From: Aphrocallistes beatrix
Lineage: Eukaryota > Porifera > Hexactinellida > Sceptrulophora > Aphrocallistidae
Reading direction: 5' to 3'
NCBI GenBank assembly: GCA_963281255.1
Contig: OY725500.1
Coordinates: 1,736,001-1,800,000, forward strand
DNA: 64,000 nt
A program made the position numbers and the translations under genes. Below the pieces are notes generated by a model that had not been told where the DNA came from, did no database searches, and saw only the letters and a list, made by a program, of their open reading frames with translations. Positions 11,254-21,496 of the stretch are shown here, one piece after another. The stretch's first letter is position 1; every line of letters starts with the position of its first letter.

Positions 11254-12020
11254 CAGGGGTGTCAAACCTATGGCCCGCGGGCCATTTGTGGCCTGCAAGG
11301 AGTCCAAAACTGGTCCGGCTAATAAATAAGTAATCATGAGTCAAGTTAGACTGATTTTTCTTGTTTATCTACCTGTGATTTTTGGCAATTTTATGGAGAG
11401 TATATCGCATTACTCCACCATTGCAGTACATTTCACAAATATTATATTTAACAAAAGCCATTGGCTTTATAAGTACTGTTGCGTTGTACTCTGAGATCCT
11501 AGAATTTTGAGATTTTAGGATTAACTAACCATGAATTAATTAGTACCGTGGTATTTTGAGATATATCGGAGATTTTGTTTCGGATACTCAAATGGCCTTG
11601 TGGTTCAATCGGTTTCATCGTGACTTGATAACCACCGCCACCAAATTGTTCACATGACACAATTTGACGGCACGCGACACAATTTAGTGGCACGCGACAC
11701 AATTTACAATGGTAGAATCCCATATGGACAATGAATGAAAAATATACATTATCCATGGACCTTATGGGGTTCTACCATAGTGCGTCGCGTGCCACTAAAT
11801 TAAGTCGAGTGCCACAATTATGTAGCGGTGGTTATCAAGTTACGATAAAACCGATTGAACCACAAGGCAATTTGAGTATCCGAAACAAAATCTCAAAATA
11901 CCACGCAACAGTGCTACACAAATGGAAAATTGTTAAAATTAAATTAATCTTAACAAGTGGCCATGTAAGTTCTGAAAAATCAAGAATTGAGCCGTAAATT
12001 AAAAAGGTTTGACACCACTG
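11254..12020. mobile_element. hAT-like non-autonomous element with an internal palindrome
   Basis: The left end CAGGGGTGTCAAACCTATGG and the right end (reverse complement CAGTGGTGTCAAACCTTTTT) are typical of hAT elements. The flanks do not form a clear 8-bp duplication. Inside, two arms (about 11500-11735 and 11755-11915) are inverted repeats of each other, centred near 11745, and include tandem GGCACGCGACACAATTTA-type units. This could be a foldback inserted in the hAT element. Confidence 0.65.
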
Positions 12021-12189
12021 ATATACTTGAATACTACCTGGTTTAGAACAATCGCACTCCAAAGAAGATACTAGACCTTTTCTCATTACGTTTTCGAATA
12101 GATTCACGATAAATTATTCATTAAGAGAAACATTAAATTATTCCTTTTTCACTTTTCTTGGATCACTCGTGTGGTTATAATAATCACAA

Positions 12190-12230
12190 GCGCGCTTCAC
12201 TTACCTGCGCTGCGCGGCTTGCAGAGTTGT
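12190..12230 (+). mobile_element. Family A, copy A5, head fragment
   Basis: Only the GC-rich head (CAAGCGCGCTTCACTTACC onward) is left. Confidence 0.65.
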
Positions 12231-12570
12231 CCACTGGGAGCTTGGGAATATTAGAGAAACCCTACTTCACTTTCTTGTTTTATACTAAGTATGCTGAATT
12301 GCCATTTTTCTACGGTTACATTCTTGAAATCAGAACTGTATCAAAAACTTTGGTGATAAATATAATTTGTATTAAGTCAACTAATCTTGAATGTAAGGCC
12401 AATTTAAATCCACAAAGTTCACAATACTAAATATGATTATACACTCGAATAGTCAACCAATTTCAGTCCATGTCGTTAACAACAATTTAAGTGTGTTATG
12501 TACTATAATCACTCAATTCTATCATAACATAACCTTTAACAAAATTTATCAATTTTCAAAATTTTTATGC
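12231..12570. other. No recognisable feature
   Basis: AT-rich; nothing beyond short random open frames. Confidence 0.4.
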
Positions 12571-12571
12571 G

Positions 12572-13076
12572 TAGTTTCTTCAATCAATTCGTTACAGATA
12601 TATATATATATTAAAACTCGATTAATGTATATTTATTTATTTATACATATTTATTTATTTATTTATATATATAATTATATATATATAAAGTTAAGCAATA
12701 CAGTTATTCGAGCATAACTCAGCCATTATAGGAAATAGAAGGCTGAAATTTTAATAGAATCTGTATACTAACACACCTCACATATGATGCAACTATCATC
12801 ACAAAATGATGACTCAACACTCGGTTATGACGTCATCATTACTCATCAAAATTTTAAAAATTGATAATTTGGTGATTTTTCGTGCGATATCGATTGTAAC
12901 AGTAGGACAGACGTATTTAGAGATGTTATTTCCCTTATAATTAAACAATGTGACCCCAGGCGCCCAAAGGGCGCCTCCGGCGGACACAGTGTCCGCCAGC
13001 TACGCAGCGCAAGCAAGCGAAGCGCGCTTGTATATATAGTAAATAAATATTTATCGAGTTTTAATAGTAAGGATAA
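12572..13076 (-). mobile_element. Family A, copy A6, rearranged
   Basis: The tail of a plus-oriented copy (12572-12600) is followed by a degenerate end motif and a long (TA/TTTA)n tract, then by a minus-oriented copy lacking its tail. It keeps one TGACGTCA and a complete GC-rich end to 13031, and has the right end motif at 13052-13075. Confidence 0.75.
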
Positions 13077-13620
13077 GCCTCCATGGTTTGACTAAGGTAG
13101 AGACCGTTAAATCCTCACGAGCAGTGGTGTGTGTTCAAATTATAAGTATGGGTGTGGTGAAATATTATAAAAATATAAATATCACCTGAAGATAAGCTTT
13201 CAGGCAATTTAAGTTCAATATTACAGTAGTACAGTCAAGATACACTTCAATTTTGAATAATTCTTCTCAGGCTTGATGAATTATTGAATTATTCGATTTA
13301 TTCATTAATTCAAGAATTACTCAACATAGATACCAAGAGAGCTTAGTTTCGTCTGTTTGAATAATAACTTTGTAAAACTACACTCACTTGGTATTGCCCC
13401 GTAATTAATTGCAGGAGGAAAGAGGAAAATCTTAAAAACAATTTTTGCTACAAAATAAGTAAACTGATTTATGAAAATTGAATACCAGGCTTAAAAAATA
13501 CATTTTCATTAGGTAAGTAAATCAAATTATTCCAATGAGGTCGTTGCATCTCCGAGGGATACAATATTTGTTAAGATTTTACGATTGTCAATCGGGAGAA
13601 TGGGTTCGTGCGGTATTAGA
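13077..13620. other. No recognisable feature
   Basis: AT-rich sequence; no coding or repeat structure recognised. Confidence 0.4.
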
Positions 13621-13800
13621 GGTTTACCTGAAAATCAAGTTTAAATGAACGATAACATGCCGAAAGAAACTGATTCTTGGCATATTGGAGTATTTTGTTA
13701 GTAATTCGAGCAAATTCGGTGTTGAACGATAATGGAACAAAGTACTGAGTGATGACAGCATTGTCACTTTTCATCAAATAAGAAACTGAGATGTTTACCC
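13621..13800 (-). repeat. Very diverged family A-like fragment
   Basis: The segment with GCCGAAAGAAACTGATTCTT, then TTGGCATATTGGAG and CATTGTCAC, follows the order of the family A tail with many substitutions. Possible old copy. Confidence 0.4.
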
Positions 13801-13825
13801 ATTATTTACGAAATACACTACAATT

Positions 13826-13933
13826 CAGTGGTTCCCAATGGGGGCTCCACCGCCCCCCAGGGGGAGGTTGATTGCCTCAGGGGGGCGCTGGAGAGGAAGG
13901 GGGCGTTGTGGGAATGTTGAGAAGGGGGCACTG
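13826..13933. mobile_element. Short hAT-like GC-rich element
   Basis: The left end CAGTGGTTCCCAA is a classic hAT terminal sequence. It is followed by G-rich and C-rich blocks and a possible right end GGCACTG. No matching 8-bp flanks, so the right boundary is doubtful. Confidence 0.45.
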
Positions 13934-13934
13934 A

Positions 13935-14261
13935 ATGAGAATTTATTGTTATATATGTAAATATCACTGTAACATTGTTGTGTTTCTCAATTACAAGCTG
14001 CCCAAAAGAAAATTATTCATCAATCAGAATATATCCAAAGTATTATGCCTCAGTTTTAGATCAACAGTTACATATGGCTTCTTAGCAAGGAATTATAAAA
14101 AAGGATTATACTCTGACTTAATAAGCAATGAAGTATGGGAGCCTTCTGAAAGTTTCAAGCACTTTAGGGGCGTTATAAAGAGAAAGGATGGGAAACACGG
14201 CACTACACAGACAAATGTATTTGCACACTTCATTATTTCACATATATTTAATACTAATTAG
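13935..14261 (+). other. Open frame of 108 codons, unrecognised
   Basis: A run of 108 codons without a stop, directly after the hAT-like element. The predicted peptide is rich in I, F, K and N, with no motif I recognise and no paralogue elsewhere in the window. It may be the 3' part of a decayed transposase or chance. I would not treat it as a gene without transcript or homology support. Confidence 0.2.
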
Positions 14262-14716
14262 GTCTATTCATAAAGATCAAAACTCCTAAAAGTAAGTGAT
14301 ACAACAAATCGGATTTCAGATTCGAAATTTGTGCATCCAAGTTATTTATAGTAAATATTAGTAAACAATTATTTATCCCCAAAGTTTTCAAACTATCAAT
14401 CACTGCCACCTTGTGCTACATATTTGATCATCTACCTTGCGACCATTTACCCAATTTTATTCAATCATAATACAAATAGACATATAACATATATCAATAG
14501 AAATTTATTTTTAAAATCTGAGATACTTCACATTTCAATACATAATTCTTATACATAATTCCAATGGGGAAGAAAGGCTATTTACTGATTATTAGTATAC
14601 AGTTTTATTTGTGCACTACTACTTGTATATTTAAGCGTGCGGAACGCGGGTTTACCGGATTTCGCACAATTTTAATTATGCATAACTTTTATTATCGTAT
14701 ACAGCTTTATTGGATA
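14262..14716. other. No recognisable feature
   Basis: AT-rich intergenic or intronic sequence. Confidence 0.4.
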
Positions 14717-15213
14717 GGGGACGCTGCATTAGGTCGAATTCTGATGTTGTCGATAGATCGAATTTCGTTTTAACTATGTTGTCGATAGATCGAATTTCGA
14801 TTTAATTACTATGTTGTCGATAAATCGAATATATTATGACTATGTTGTTGATAGATCGAATTTCGTTTTAGCTATGTTGTAAATAGATCGAATTTATTTC
14901 TAAGGAGATTATGGCAAACTGCCTCATTCTTCTAAAATGAAAGATTGATACTCAAATCATCACGCCAAAATCCTAAAAGGGCAAGGCATTTGATCGCCAT
15001 CAAATGCCTGGCTCCTTATCTGAAATGCCTCTCGAACCCCCTTCAGAAAAAAAAAGCTACTTTTACTTTCAGGTTCACAATAATCTAAACAAAAACTGCA
15101 CAGTTTCCTTGTATTCTAACAGATATCTTGCCTCAAAATAAATTCGATATATCGACAACATGCTATTTTCGATCAATCGACAACATCAGAATTCGACCTA
15201 ATGCATGCGACCC
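14717..15213. mobile_element. Foldback element with internal 32-bp tandem repeats
   Basis: The terminal arms TGCATTAGGTCGAATTCTGA at the left and its inverse at the right extend about 40 bp. Next to the left arm lie five tandem copies (14744-14896) of a unit of about 32 bp containing TTGTCGATAGATCGAATTTC. No coding capacity. Confidence 0.7.
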
Positions 15214-15570
15214 ATTTGATATTACTCGTGCAAAACGTACGATTTTTCACGTTTTGTATAATATTTTTGAAACCACTTGCTGCTCGTTGGTTGTGATCGT
15301 CTACAAGATAATGAATATTTTGCTGTTGCTGTTAGGTTTAAAGAAGCTGGTATTCTTGATGTTCTTAGTTGCTAGGTTCATGGTTGGCTGTATCGCACAA
15401 ATATATTTCCATATGATAAATTTGTATATTAAATATGATCAAATCGCGCAAAGAACGATTTATATGGCATTTTAGATTATTATTAAAACTATAATGCTCT
15501 AGTTCATGTACTACCCTAGCAACCGTGGTTCCGCTACAATTACATCGGTATACTCACTGATATCGCAGTG
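15214..15570. other. No recognisable feature
   Basis: A 115-codon open frame crosses the right arm of the foldback and this stretch, but it shows no domain. Confidence 0.35.
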
Positions 15571-15661
15571 CATGTTACGAATTGATTGAAGAAACAGCGC
15601 GCCTCTGGGGTACACTTTGTGTCTGCCAGCCGCGCAGCGCAACAAGCGAAACGAGCTTGTT
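15571..15661 (-). mobile_element. Family A, copy A7, internally deleted
   Basis: The tail ACGAATTGATTGAAGAAAC is joined directly to the GC-rich end, so the whole body is missing. Confidence 0.75.
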
Positions 15662-15927
15662 TAGCTAGTAATCAATTTTTGGGTATACTATATGAAGGGT
15701 TATTCGATATATTATTGTCAAGTTTGGAATCTAACAATAAAAAGGTGATTTGAAAGATGAATAATCATACCAAAGAGTAATGAGTTAAAAAATGACCTGG
15801 TACTAATTTGTTCACGGTTGAATGATATATTGAATGGATTGTATTAGAAACGATCTATAATCATTTTATCTGAGTATAGATAACAAACCAAAAATTATAA
15901 TCTACTATACGTAAAGGAAACACACCA

Positions 15928-16112
15928 ATTTGCATCCACCTTTATCATACAGTCACCACCCAGTCATTTCGCAAATGCGCCGGGATACTGAGTATCGCCT
16001 GAGTATCAGTGGGACTTATTGAGCATTAACTGGACTATACTTGATTGATGCTCCGGGACATTTTTGGGATGTCTGGTTTGCGATTGTATGCTAAAGGTGG
16101 ATGTAAACAGGA
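15928..16112. mobile_element. Small MITE-like inverted repeat element
   Basis: TTTGCATCCACCTTTATCAT at the left is answered by ATGCTAAAGGTGGATGTAAA at the right. The element is about 185 bp and has no coding capacity. Target duplication not resolved. Confidence 0.55.
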
Positions 16113-17031
16113 GTATCTTTATGATTTTTATGCATATTTTTGATGTAGTTTTTTTGCCTGAGATTCATAGAAATTTGGAAAGGTGTTGCAATACCTAGCA
16201 AATTTCTTAACAAGTAACCTAATATCTATTTATCCCATTCTTCTCATACTTCAAATACCTACTCGTTGTGCTAAATATCTGATATTTTTGAGGAAATACA
16301 TATCTGTTGAAAATAGCTTAGCTTATTACACAAATTTACAGTGTTATATCTTTTTAATGAGTCATCGTCACCACATATATTTGCATTAAAAGGTGTCAGG
16401 ATGTATAATGAACATTTATTGTTCAGATTTTACTTTGTCACTATTATTATTATGTTTTTAAAGTTTCAAACATATGTGTAATATTATACTTATTGGGATA
16501 TGATTAAGCTAGCACAGTAACACATAGTTGTGTAATATAAATTTACGCTTTTTGAAATTTTCGAGATTAGACCAGTTCTTAACCGTTGTGTACTCGAATC
16601 AATGAAAAATAATATTTATCACAACCTCCAAATCTTATACTTGCAATAAGTAACGGGTGTTAAATCCAGAATCATAGAAATATATTTGCATTATATAGTG
16701 TGAAATGCCTAATTAATTGTAAAATCAAGATTGCAAAAATGGTATTTCATAGAAAATCTGCAACAGCGAAAGATGTTAAAATTGTATAATGTATCTAATG
16801 CGTCGAAATTATGATAGGGTTGCATTCATGGATTCTGATTAATAGCTTGTCTCGACTTTAAAAGGTGTCTCAATGTGTCGCGAAGTGTTATATCGAAATT
16901 CGTGCAGTAACTTCGTGAACCCATAAACAGATTACACCCTTTGAAATTTCATTAAGCTCAAACTCATTGTCTATTCTCAAAATCTATTACGGAGAAAGAA
17001 AAAAATAGGGAGGCATTCATTTCAGAAGTTG
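16113..17031. other. No recognisable feature
   Basis: Over 900 bp of AT-rich sequence with no gene, repeat or terminal structure that I can recognise; probably intron. Confidence 0.4.
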
Positions 17032-17039
17032 GCTACAAT

Positions 17040-17893
17040 TAGGGTTGCAAAATTCCCGGGAATTTATAAGACCTGGAAATTTCTGCATAGTGTTTAAATA
17101 AATCTGATTATTCCCGAGGCATTTCTCTGAGGTAAATAAATTGAATTCAATTAAAAACTTTCTTTATTTGCCTCTAAATACTCAAAAAAATAAAGGAAAA
17201 TGTAAAAAAATTTAAATGATACAACCAGTGTCGAACTGATTCAAGATGGATCAATAATAAATGTAATACAAAATCGAATACTAGTTGTAAGTATAAGTTA
17301 TCCGATTTTTCTATATACGTACATATAACAATCGGGAAACCTATCAAATAGTCTAACAATACGTTTCTGACTAGTCATTACGTATTAAGTTAAAACTGAT
17401 ATGAGATAAACAGAAGCTTATAGCTTATAATCATATATTGGCTACAGCTCTAGTCAATAAATATCTGACAAATTTTAACCTAGTTTTATTTAACCTTTTT
17501 GAAATGAAAAGTATATTGGCTATAATTGTTCTAAATCTTGTGATTCTCGTGAATGACATTACAATTCAAAATATTGAATATAAAAAATGTGGCTGGTTGG
17601 AAAATCGTATACCGAGATGCAAATTAGATGGCCTTTTCATATCTACCCGCCAAATTTAATGTATAATGGTGTAGCCAGGACAGGTCTATTGACAAATACA
17701 AACAAACAAACAAAATAATGCATTTTAGAACTGGGCCACTATACAATATTATAGTCGGCACAGTAAATCTTTGAATATTTCTCATTATTAAAGATAAACG
17801 AAAATTCTCAAAATTCCCGAAAATTTCCAGGTCTTATAAATTCCCGAGAATATTCCCGGAAAGTTTCCAAGTTTCCCACCCTTTACAACTCTA
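17040..17893. mobile_element. Non-autonomous hAT-type element, 854 bp, 8-bp TSD
   Basis: Both flanks carry GCTACAAT (17032-17039 and 17894-17901), a perfect 8-bp target duplication as made by hAT transposases. The ends are TAGGGTTGCAAAATTCCCGG and the inverse of TAGAGTTGTAAAGGGTGGGA. The subterminal inverted repeats share AATTTATAAGACCTGGAAAT. The interior is AT-rich without a transposase. It lies about 90 bp from the donor side of coiled-coil exon C, within its intron. Confidence 0.85.
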
Positions 17894-17990
17894 GCTACAA
17901 TACATAGTATATATTAAAATTAATAAGCTATTTCTAATGGCCAAGATGGGTAATAAATAAGGAACTTAGTGAAAAATTAAATATAAATAC

Positions 17991-18578
17991 CTGATATGGA
18001 GTTTTAAGAAATTTATCTTTACTATCCCCCCCTTTGAGTGATTTTTCGTTTTTAATTTTACATCCTTTAGGCTTAACATCTATTTGACTAGTGAATTGAT
18101 TTTTCATAAAATATATTAAAAACTGCACTACATCTCTTCTCTTATTTTTTTCGTCAATAAGTTGATCTGTCAGATCGAAAATTTGATCAGTGTTCTCAAA
18201 GCAAAACTGTTTTGAGCCTCCTTTTATAACAGCAGTCGAAGAATGGACTTCTTTTTTCTTATCATTTTCAAATTTTCTCGCACGAGAGTCTTTAATCGGA
18301 CTTCTCATTAACTGTAATTTACCTATAGAACTAAGCTTTGCTTTGGCTTCTTTCAATTCTATTTGCAGTCTGGAGGATTCTTTAGTAATGATATCCATTT
18401 TCTTCTTATTGTCAGAACTAAATTTTTCAAATTTGTCCCGCTCCGCTTTACACTTTTTGCTATTAACCTCTGCTTCGTGAGTCTTTGATAATTGTTTAAT
18501 TAAATTTTTTTCAGCTTTTTTTTCCAAATTCCTTAGTTTAATTATCTGATCCTTTTCCATGGTTTCGTTTTTCTTAAT
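17991..18578 (-). CDS. Coiled-coil protein, exon C (inferred host gene)
   Basis: An open stretch of 196 codons between an acceptor (TTCCTTTTATTCCTTTAG before ATTAAG) and a donor (CCATATCAG before GTATTT), starting and ending in phase 0. It begins IKKNETMEKDQIIKLRNLEK. The first half is highly charged with heptad-like spacing of L/I (KLRNLEKKAEKNLIKQL, then SRLQIELKEAKAKLSSI), as in a long coiled coil. Then comes a basic linker (SPIKDSRARKFENDKKK) and a short second helix (IFDLTDQLIDEKNKRRDVVQ). No catalytic motif is visible. I infer that it follows exons A and B because the phases match and all lie on the same strand. Kinesin or centrosomal coiled-coil proteins have this look, but I cannot name the family. 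An internal Met could also start a separate small gene. Confidence 0.6.
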
Positions 18579-18710
18579 CTAAAGGAATAAAAGGAAATAT
18601 TATGTCTAATCTTAACAAAAGCACATGTTCAAATTTTAGCCCTTGAGTGCATCGCATATACTAGTTCAGGATGTCTTAAAAAATGATTATGTGGTCCAAT
18701 ATAAATTTAT

Positions 18711-18800
18711 CCGGGTCACCCAAAGGATGCAGAAACATAACATCTAACCCTCGTTTCTCAACAGATGGGCCACAGACATATTTTTATTGGGTGACGCCCG
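18711..18800. repeat. Short inverted repeat
   Basis: CGGGTCACCCAAA at the left and TTGGGTGACGCCCG at the right form a loose hairpin of about 90 bp. Possible tiny MITE. Confidence 0.35.
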
Positions 18801-18838
18801 TTCTAATCATTTATTATAATATTATGGAACCATGGCCC

Positions 18839-18971
18839 CAGTGGCGGATCCGGGCCCGGGAGGGATTGTGGGATCGCAACCCCCCAAAGCATTCTGTAAA
18901 CGTGCGTACCAACACTACACTAGGGATGCGGTTCCGATGGGAAACTCGCAACCCCAGTGATCTGGGCACTG
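18839..18971. mobile_element. Short GC-rich hAT-like element
   Basis: It begins CAGTGGCGGATCCGGGCC, a start typical of hAT MITEs, and ends TGGGCACTG. The flanks show no 8-bp match, so this call is tentative. Confidence 0.4.
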
Positions 18972-18989
18972 CGGTGTACGTACCCTAGG

Positions 18990-19309
18990 GTGATCCCAAA
19001 AATTTCTTTTAAATTTTCTCAACGGGCCACCCTCTAAATATATTTAAGTACACAAAAAAAACTTTATTTGTAAAATATGATGGTAATCAGGACATTTTAA
19101 GAGGTCGCTACCGGCATTTTATTATTTGTATAAGTATATGAAGCATCTTATAATACCTCATTCCTATGCCCAATGTGTTCATATTAATAATACGTGTTAA
19201 TATTCATAATAGTGTTTATACAAGATAAAATACGTTTAGTTTATTAAATATATTTCATTCATTTATCATCAATTTTATTTCTCAACTAATTAATATCTTT
19301 CTTTGCAGT
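18990..19309. other. No recognisable feature
   Basis: AT-rich, no coding signal. Confidence 0.4.
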
Positions 19310-19500
19310 CTGAATAATGCAGTCTATGTTCTCTCACTACTTGTAGTAATAAGTATTCCTCTTCTTCTTCGTCATTGGTGATTATACGGTTAAATTCAGT
19401 GATCAATGCAACACCACGTTCAGCGAGATCATTTACTACTTTAATCTGTTTGACTACATTCATAGCACCACTGAAATCGTTATCTTCCCAATTCTTTCGG
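19310..19500 (-). pseudogene. C-terminal fragment of a transposon-associated protein
   Basis: The reverse strand reads, in one frame, NRKNWEDNDFSGAMNV, KQIKVVNDLAERGVALI, TEFNRIITNDEEEEEYLLLQ and VVREHRLHYSDC, ending at a stop. From memory this resembles the end of an abundant uncharacterised protein found in repeat-rich invertebrates (the pattern ND-AERG, EFN, then DEE, LLQVV, EHR). I cannot name its superfamily. The rest of the gene is absent because the sequence to the right is unrelated MULE DNA. It is about 65 residues with no stop, so it may be a recent fragment. Confidence 0.5.
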
Positions 19501-19809
19501 TTCTTATTTAGAAAAGCGGTTGATATTCCAGTGATCTTGAAAAAACGCTTCTGTTATATGTGTGTTACAAAATCATACAAACATTTCTTTTGGATAAAAA
19601 GCTGTTCTTAGAACTAATACATACTTTTGGGTGCTCCAAAGAATTGGAAAGTTTGAATCTTCGGATGCACACTCTTCAAATATCATCGTCTACAATTGAA
19701 TTTGATGCCCTTTTACCTGAATCGCAATATTCCAAAAACTAATTAAAAACTGCAATCGATGACGATCAAGTAGCAATTATTTTGGATCATGTTGTACGCT
19801 AAACATGAT

Positions 19810-20873
19810 TAAGGAATCACTCAATATTAAGTTTGACGGTACGTTTTGTATACATAGTTCCTAAATTTTTTTTACAACTTTTTACCCTGTTCATTTATAT
19901 TAATGGCCATACTCTCCCTGCAATCCATATGTTAATGACTAGAAAAACTGAAACATTATACAGAGCTGCAATATTAGCTATTCGGGAATTAATTCCTAAT
20001 ATCAATCCAACATTCACAATTGGAGATTTTGAACTGGCTCTGCGAAAAGCTTTGGAAACAATTTTTCCTTCAATAACAACTATTGGTTGCTGGTTCCACT
20101 TTACAAAAGCAATTTATGAGAAAATTCAGACAATTGAAACAGAAACTTTGCATTTTCTTCCGGAAGAGGAGATTCGTTCTGTCTATCTTTCATTAGAACT
20201 ACCATTGATTGAATTACACATTCTGAAACGGAACTAATTAACATTTTTAGAAGTTATTTTAATAAAACATGGATACATGGGAATGTTAACTTGTCCATCT
20301 TTTATTATGAAAAAGCAACAAACAATGGGGCAGAATTCTGACATAAATGCCTAAAGTCTTACTTTAAAACACCCCCATCCTAACAAATGGAGATTTATGG
20401 GAACTTTGAATAACATTATAACAGATTACGACATAGAACTAGAATGATTGCTCGAAAATCAAGAAACTACCAGAGGGCCTAATTTCAATACTAAATACAA
20501 AACAGCTCGAAGAAAAGAATATAAAGAGAAATATTTGAATAACTCCTCTAGTTCAGTTGAATTTTTTGATGCAATGGCACTAATAATTAGCCATGGAACC
20601 TTTTCTCAGACATTACTACAATACAAGCGAATAGTTTGGATATTACTACTGACTATTCAGACCTTTCAGCAGATTAAGAAATCAATTGAGATCCATGTCA
20701 TGTTTGTCTTTTACCAGAACATACAATTTTGCACTCTTGCATGATCAGTACACGTCAATGTAGGATTTTGTGAATCATGTGCTACAGGTCTATTAGAACA
20801 AAACACCAATTGTCCAATTTGTAGAAACAAAATAAATATGTTGATATTTATTAACTTGGGAGTTAGTAATTAA
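19810..20873 (+). pseudogene. MULE transposase with C-terminal RING finger, broken
   Basis: A Mutator-like transposase core can be followed over several frames: ESLNIKFDGTF (catalytic Asp) at the start, KFFLQLFTLFIYINGHTLP, AIHMLMTRKTETLYRA, then IGDFELALRKALETIFP and IGCWFHFTKAIYEKIQ, which hold the second Asp and the C-x2-H motif of the MULE domain. The ordinary C-terminal tail follows (WIHGNVNLS, then NKWRFMGTLNNII). Downstream, in two frames, is a C3HC4 RING finger: DPCHVCLLPEHTILHSC followed by HVNVGFCESCATGLLEQ and NCPICRNKI, of the type seen at the end of MDM2 and IAP proteins. RING fingers usually act in ubiquitin ligases. Several stops and frame changes show it is dead. That RING and MULE belong to one ancestral protein is inference from their close spacing and common strand. 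Confidence 0.7.
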
Positions 20874-20888
20874 GTTGAGGATCTCAAT

Positions 20889-21430
20889 TATCCTTACTAT
20901 TAAAACTCGATTAATGTATATTTATTTATTTACAAGCGCGCTTCGCTTGATTGCGCTGCGCAGCTGGCGGACACTTTGTGTCCGCCGGACGCTCCCTTCG
21001 GTCACCTGGGGTCACATTGGTTAATTATAAGGGAAATAGCAGCTCTAAATATGCCTGTCCTACTGTTATAATCGATATTACTCGGAAAATCACCAAATTT
21101 GTCAATTTTAAAATTTTGATGAGTAATGATGACGCCATAAAAAAGTGATGAGTCACCATTTTTTGATGATAGTTACACCATATGTGAGATATGTTAGTAT
21201 ACATATTCTATTAAAATTTCAGCCTTCTATCTCCTATAATGGATGAGTTATCCCAAAATAACTGTGTTGATTAACTTTTAAAAATGTGACAATGACGTCA
21301 TAATTCCATGATGAGTCGACATTTTGCTCTGAGCTCAGAACTTACTGGAGCCATAGCCAAAAGACTCCCACATGCCAAAAATTAGCTTTCTATGACCGGC
21401 AGTTTCTTCAATCAATTCGTTACAGATATA
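20889..21430 (+). mobile_element. Family A, copy A8
   Basis: A good left end motif, complete GC-rich head and complete body. One of the two TGACGTCA sites is changed to TGACGCCA. It lies within 20 bp of the MULE/RING fragment. Confidence 0.9.
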
Positions 21431-21496
21431 TATATATATATATAAATAAATAAATATATAAATCCTTACTATTAAAACTCGATGATTGTGTATATA

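Noticed and set aside
11254..12020. 8-bp duplication around the CAGGGGTGTCAAACC element
   Set aside because: CTGCATAT and ATATACTT do not match.
12433..12717. 94-codon frame with IYIYIK repeats
   Set aside because: Translation of TA microsatellite and family A tail.
13826..13933. Complete hAT element with CAGTGGTTCCCAA end
   Set aside because: No convincing partner end or duplication; listed only as a tentative element.
14744..14896. Five 32-bp repeats as a CRISPR or satellite array
   Set aside because: Contiguous units without spacers, inside a foldback element.
17438..17659. 73-codon frame as a secreted peptide (hydrophobic start, Cys pair)
   Set aside because: Lies wholly inside the non-autonomous hAT element, with no splice or start context.
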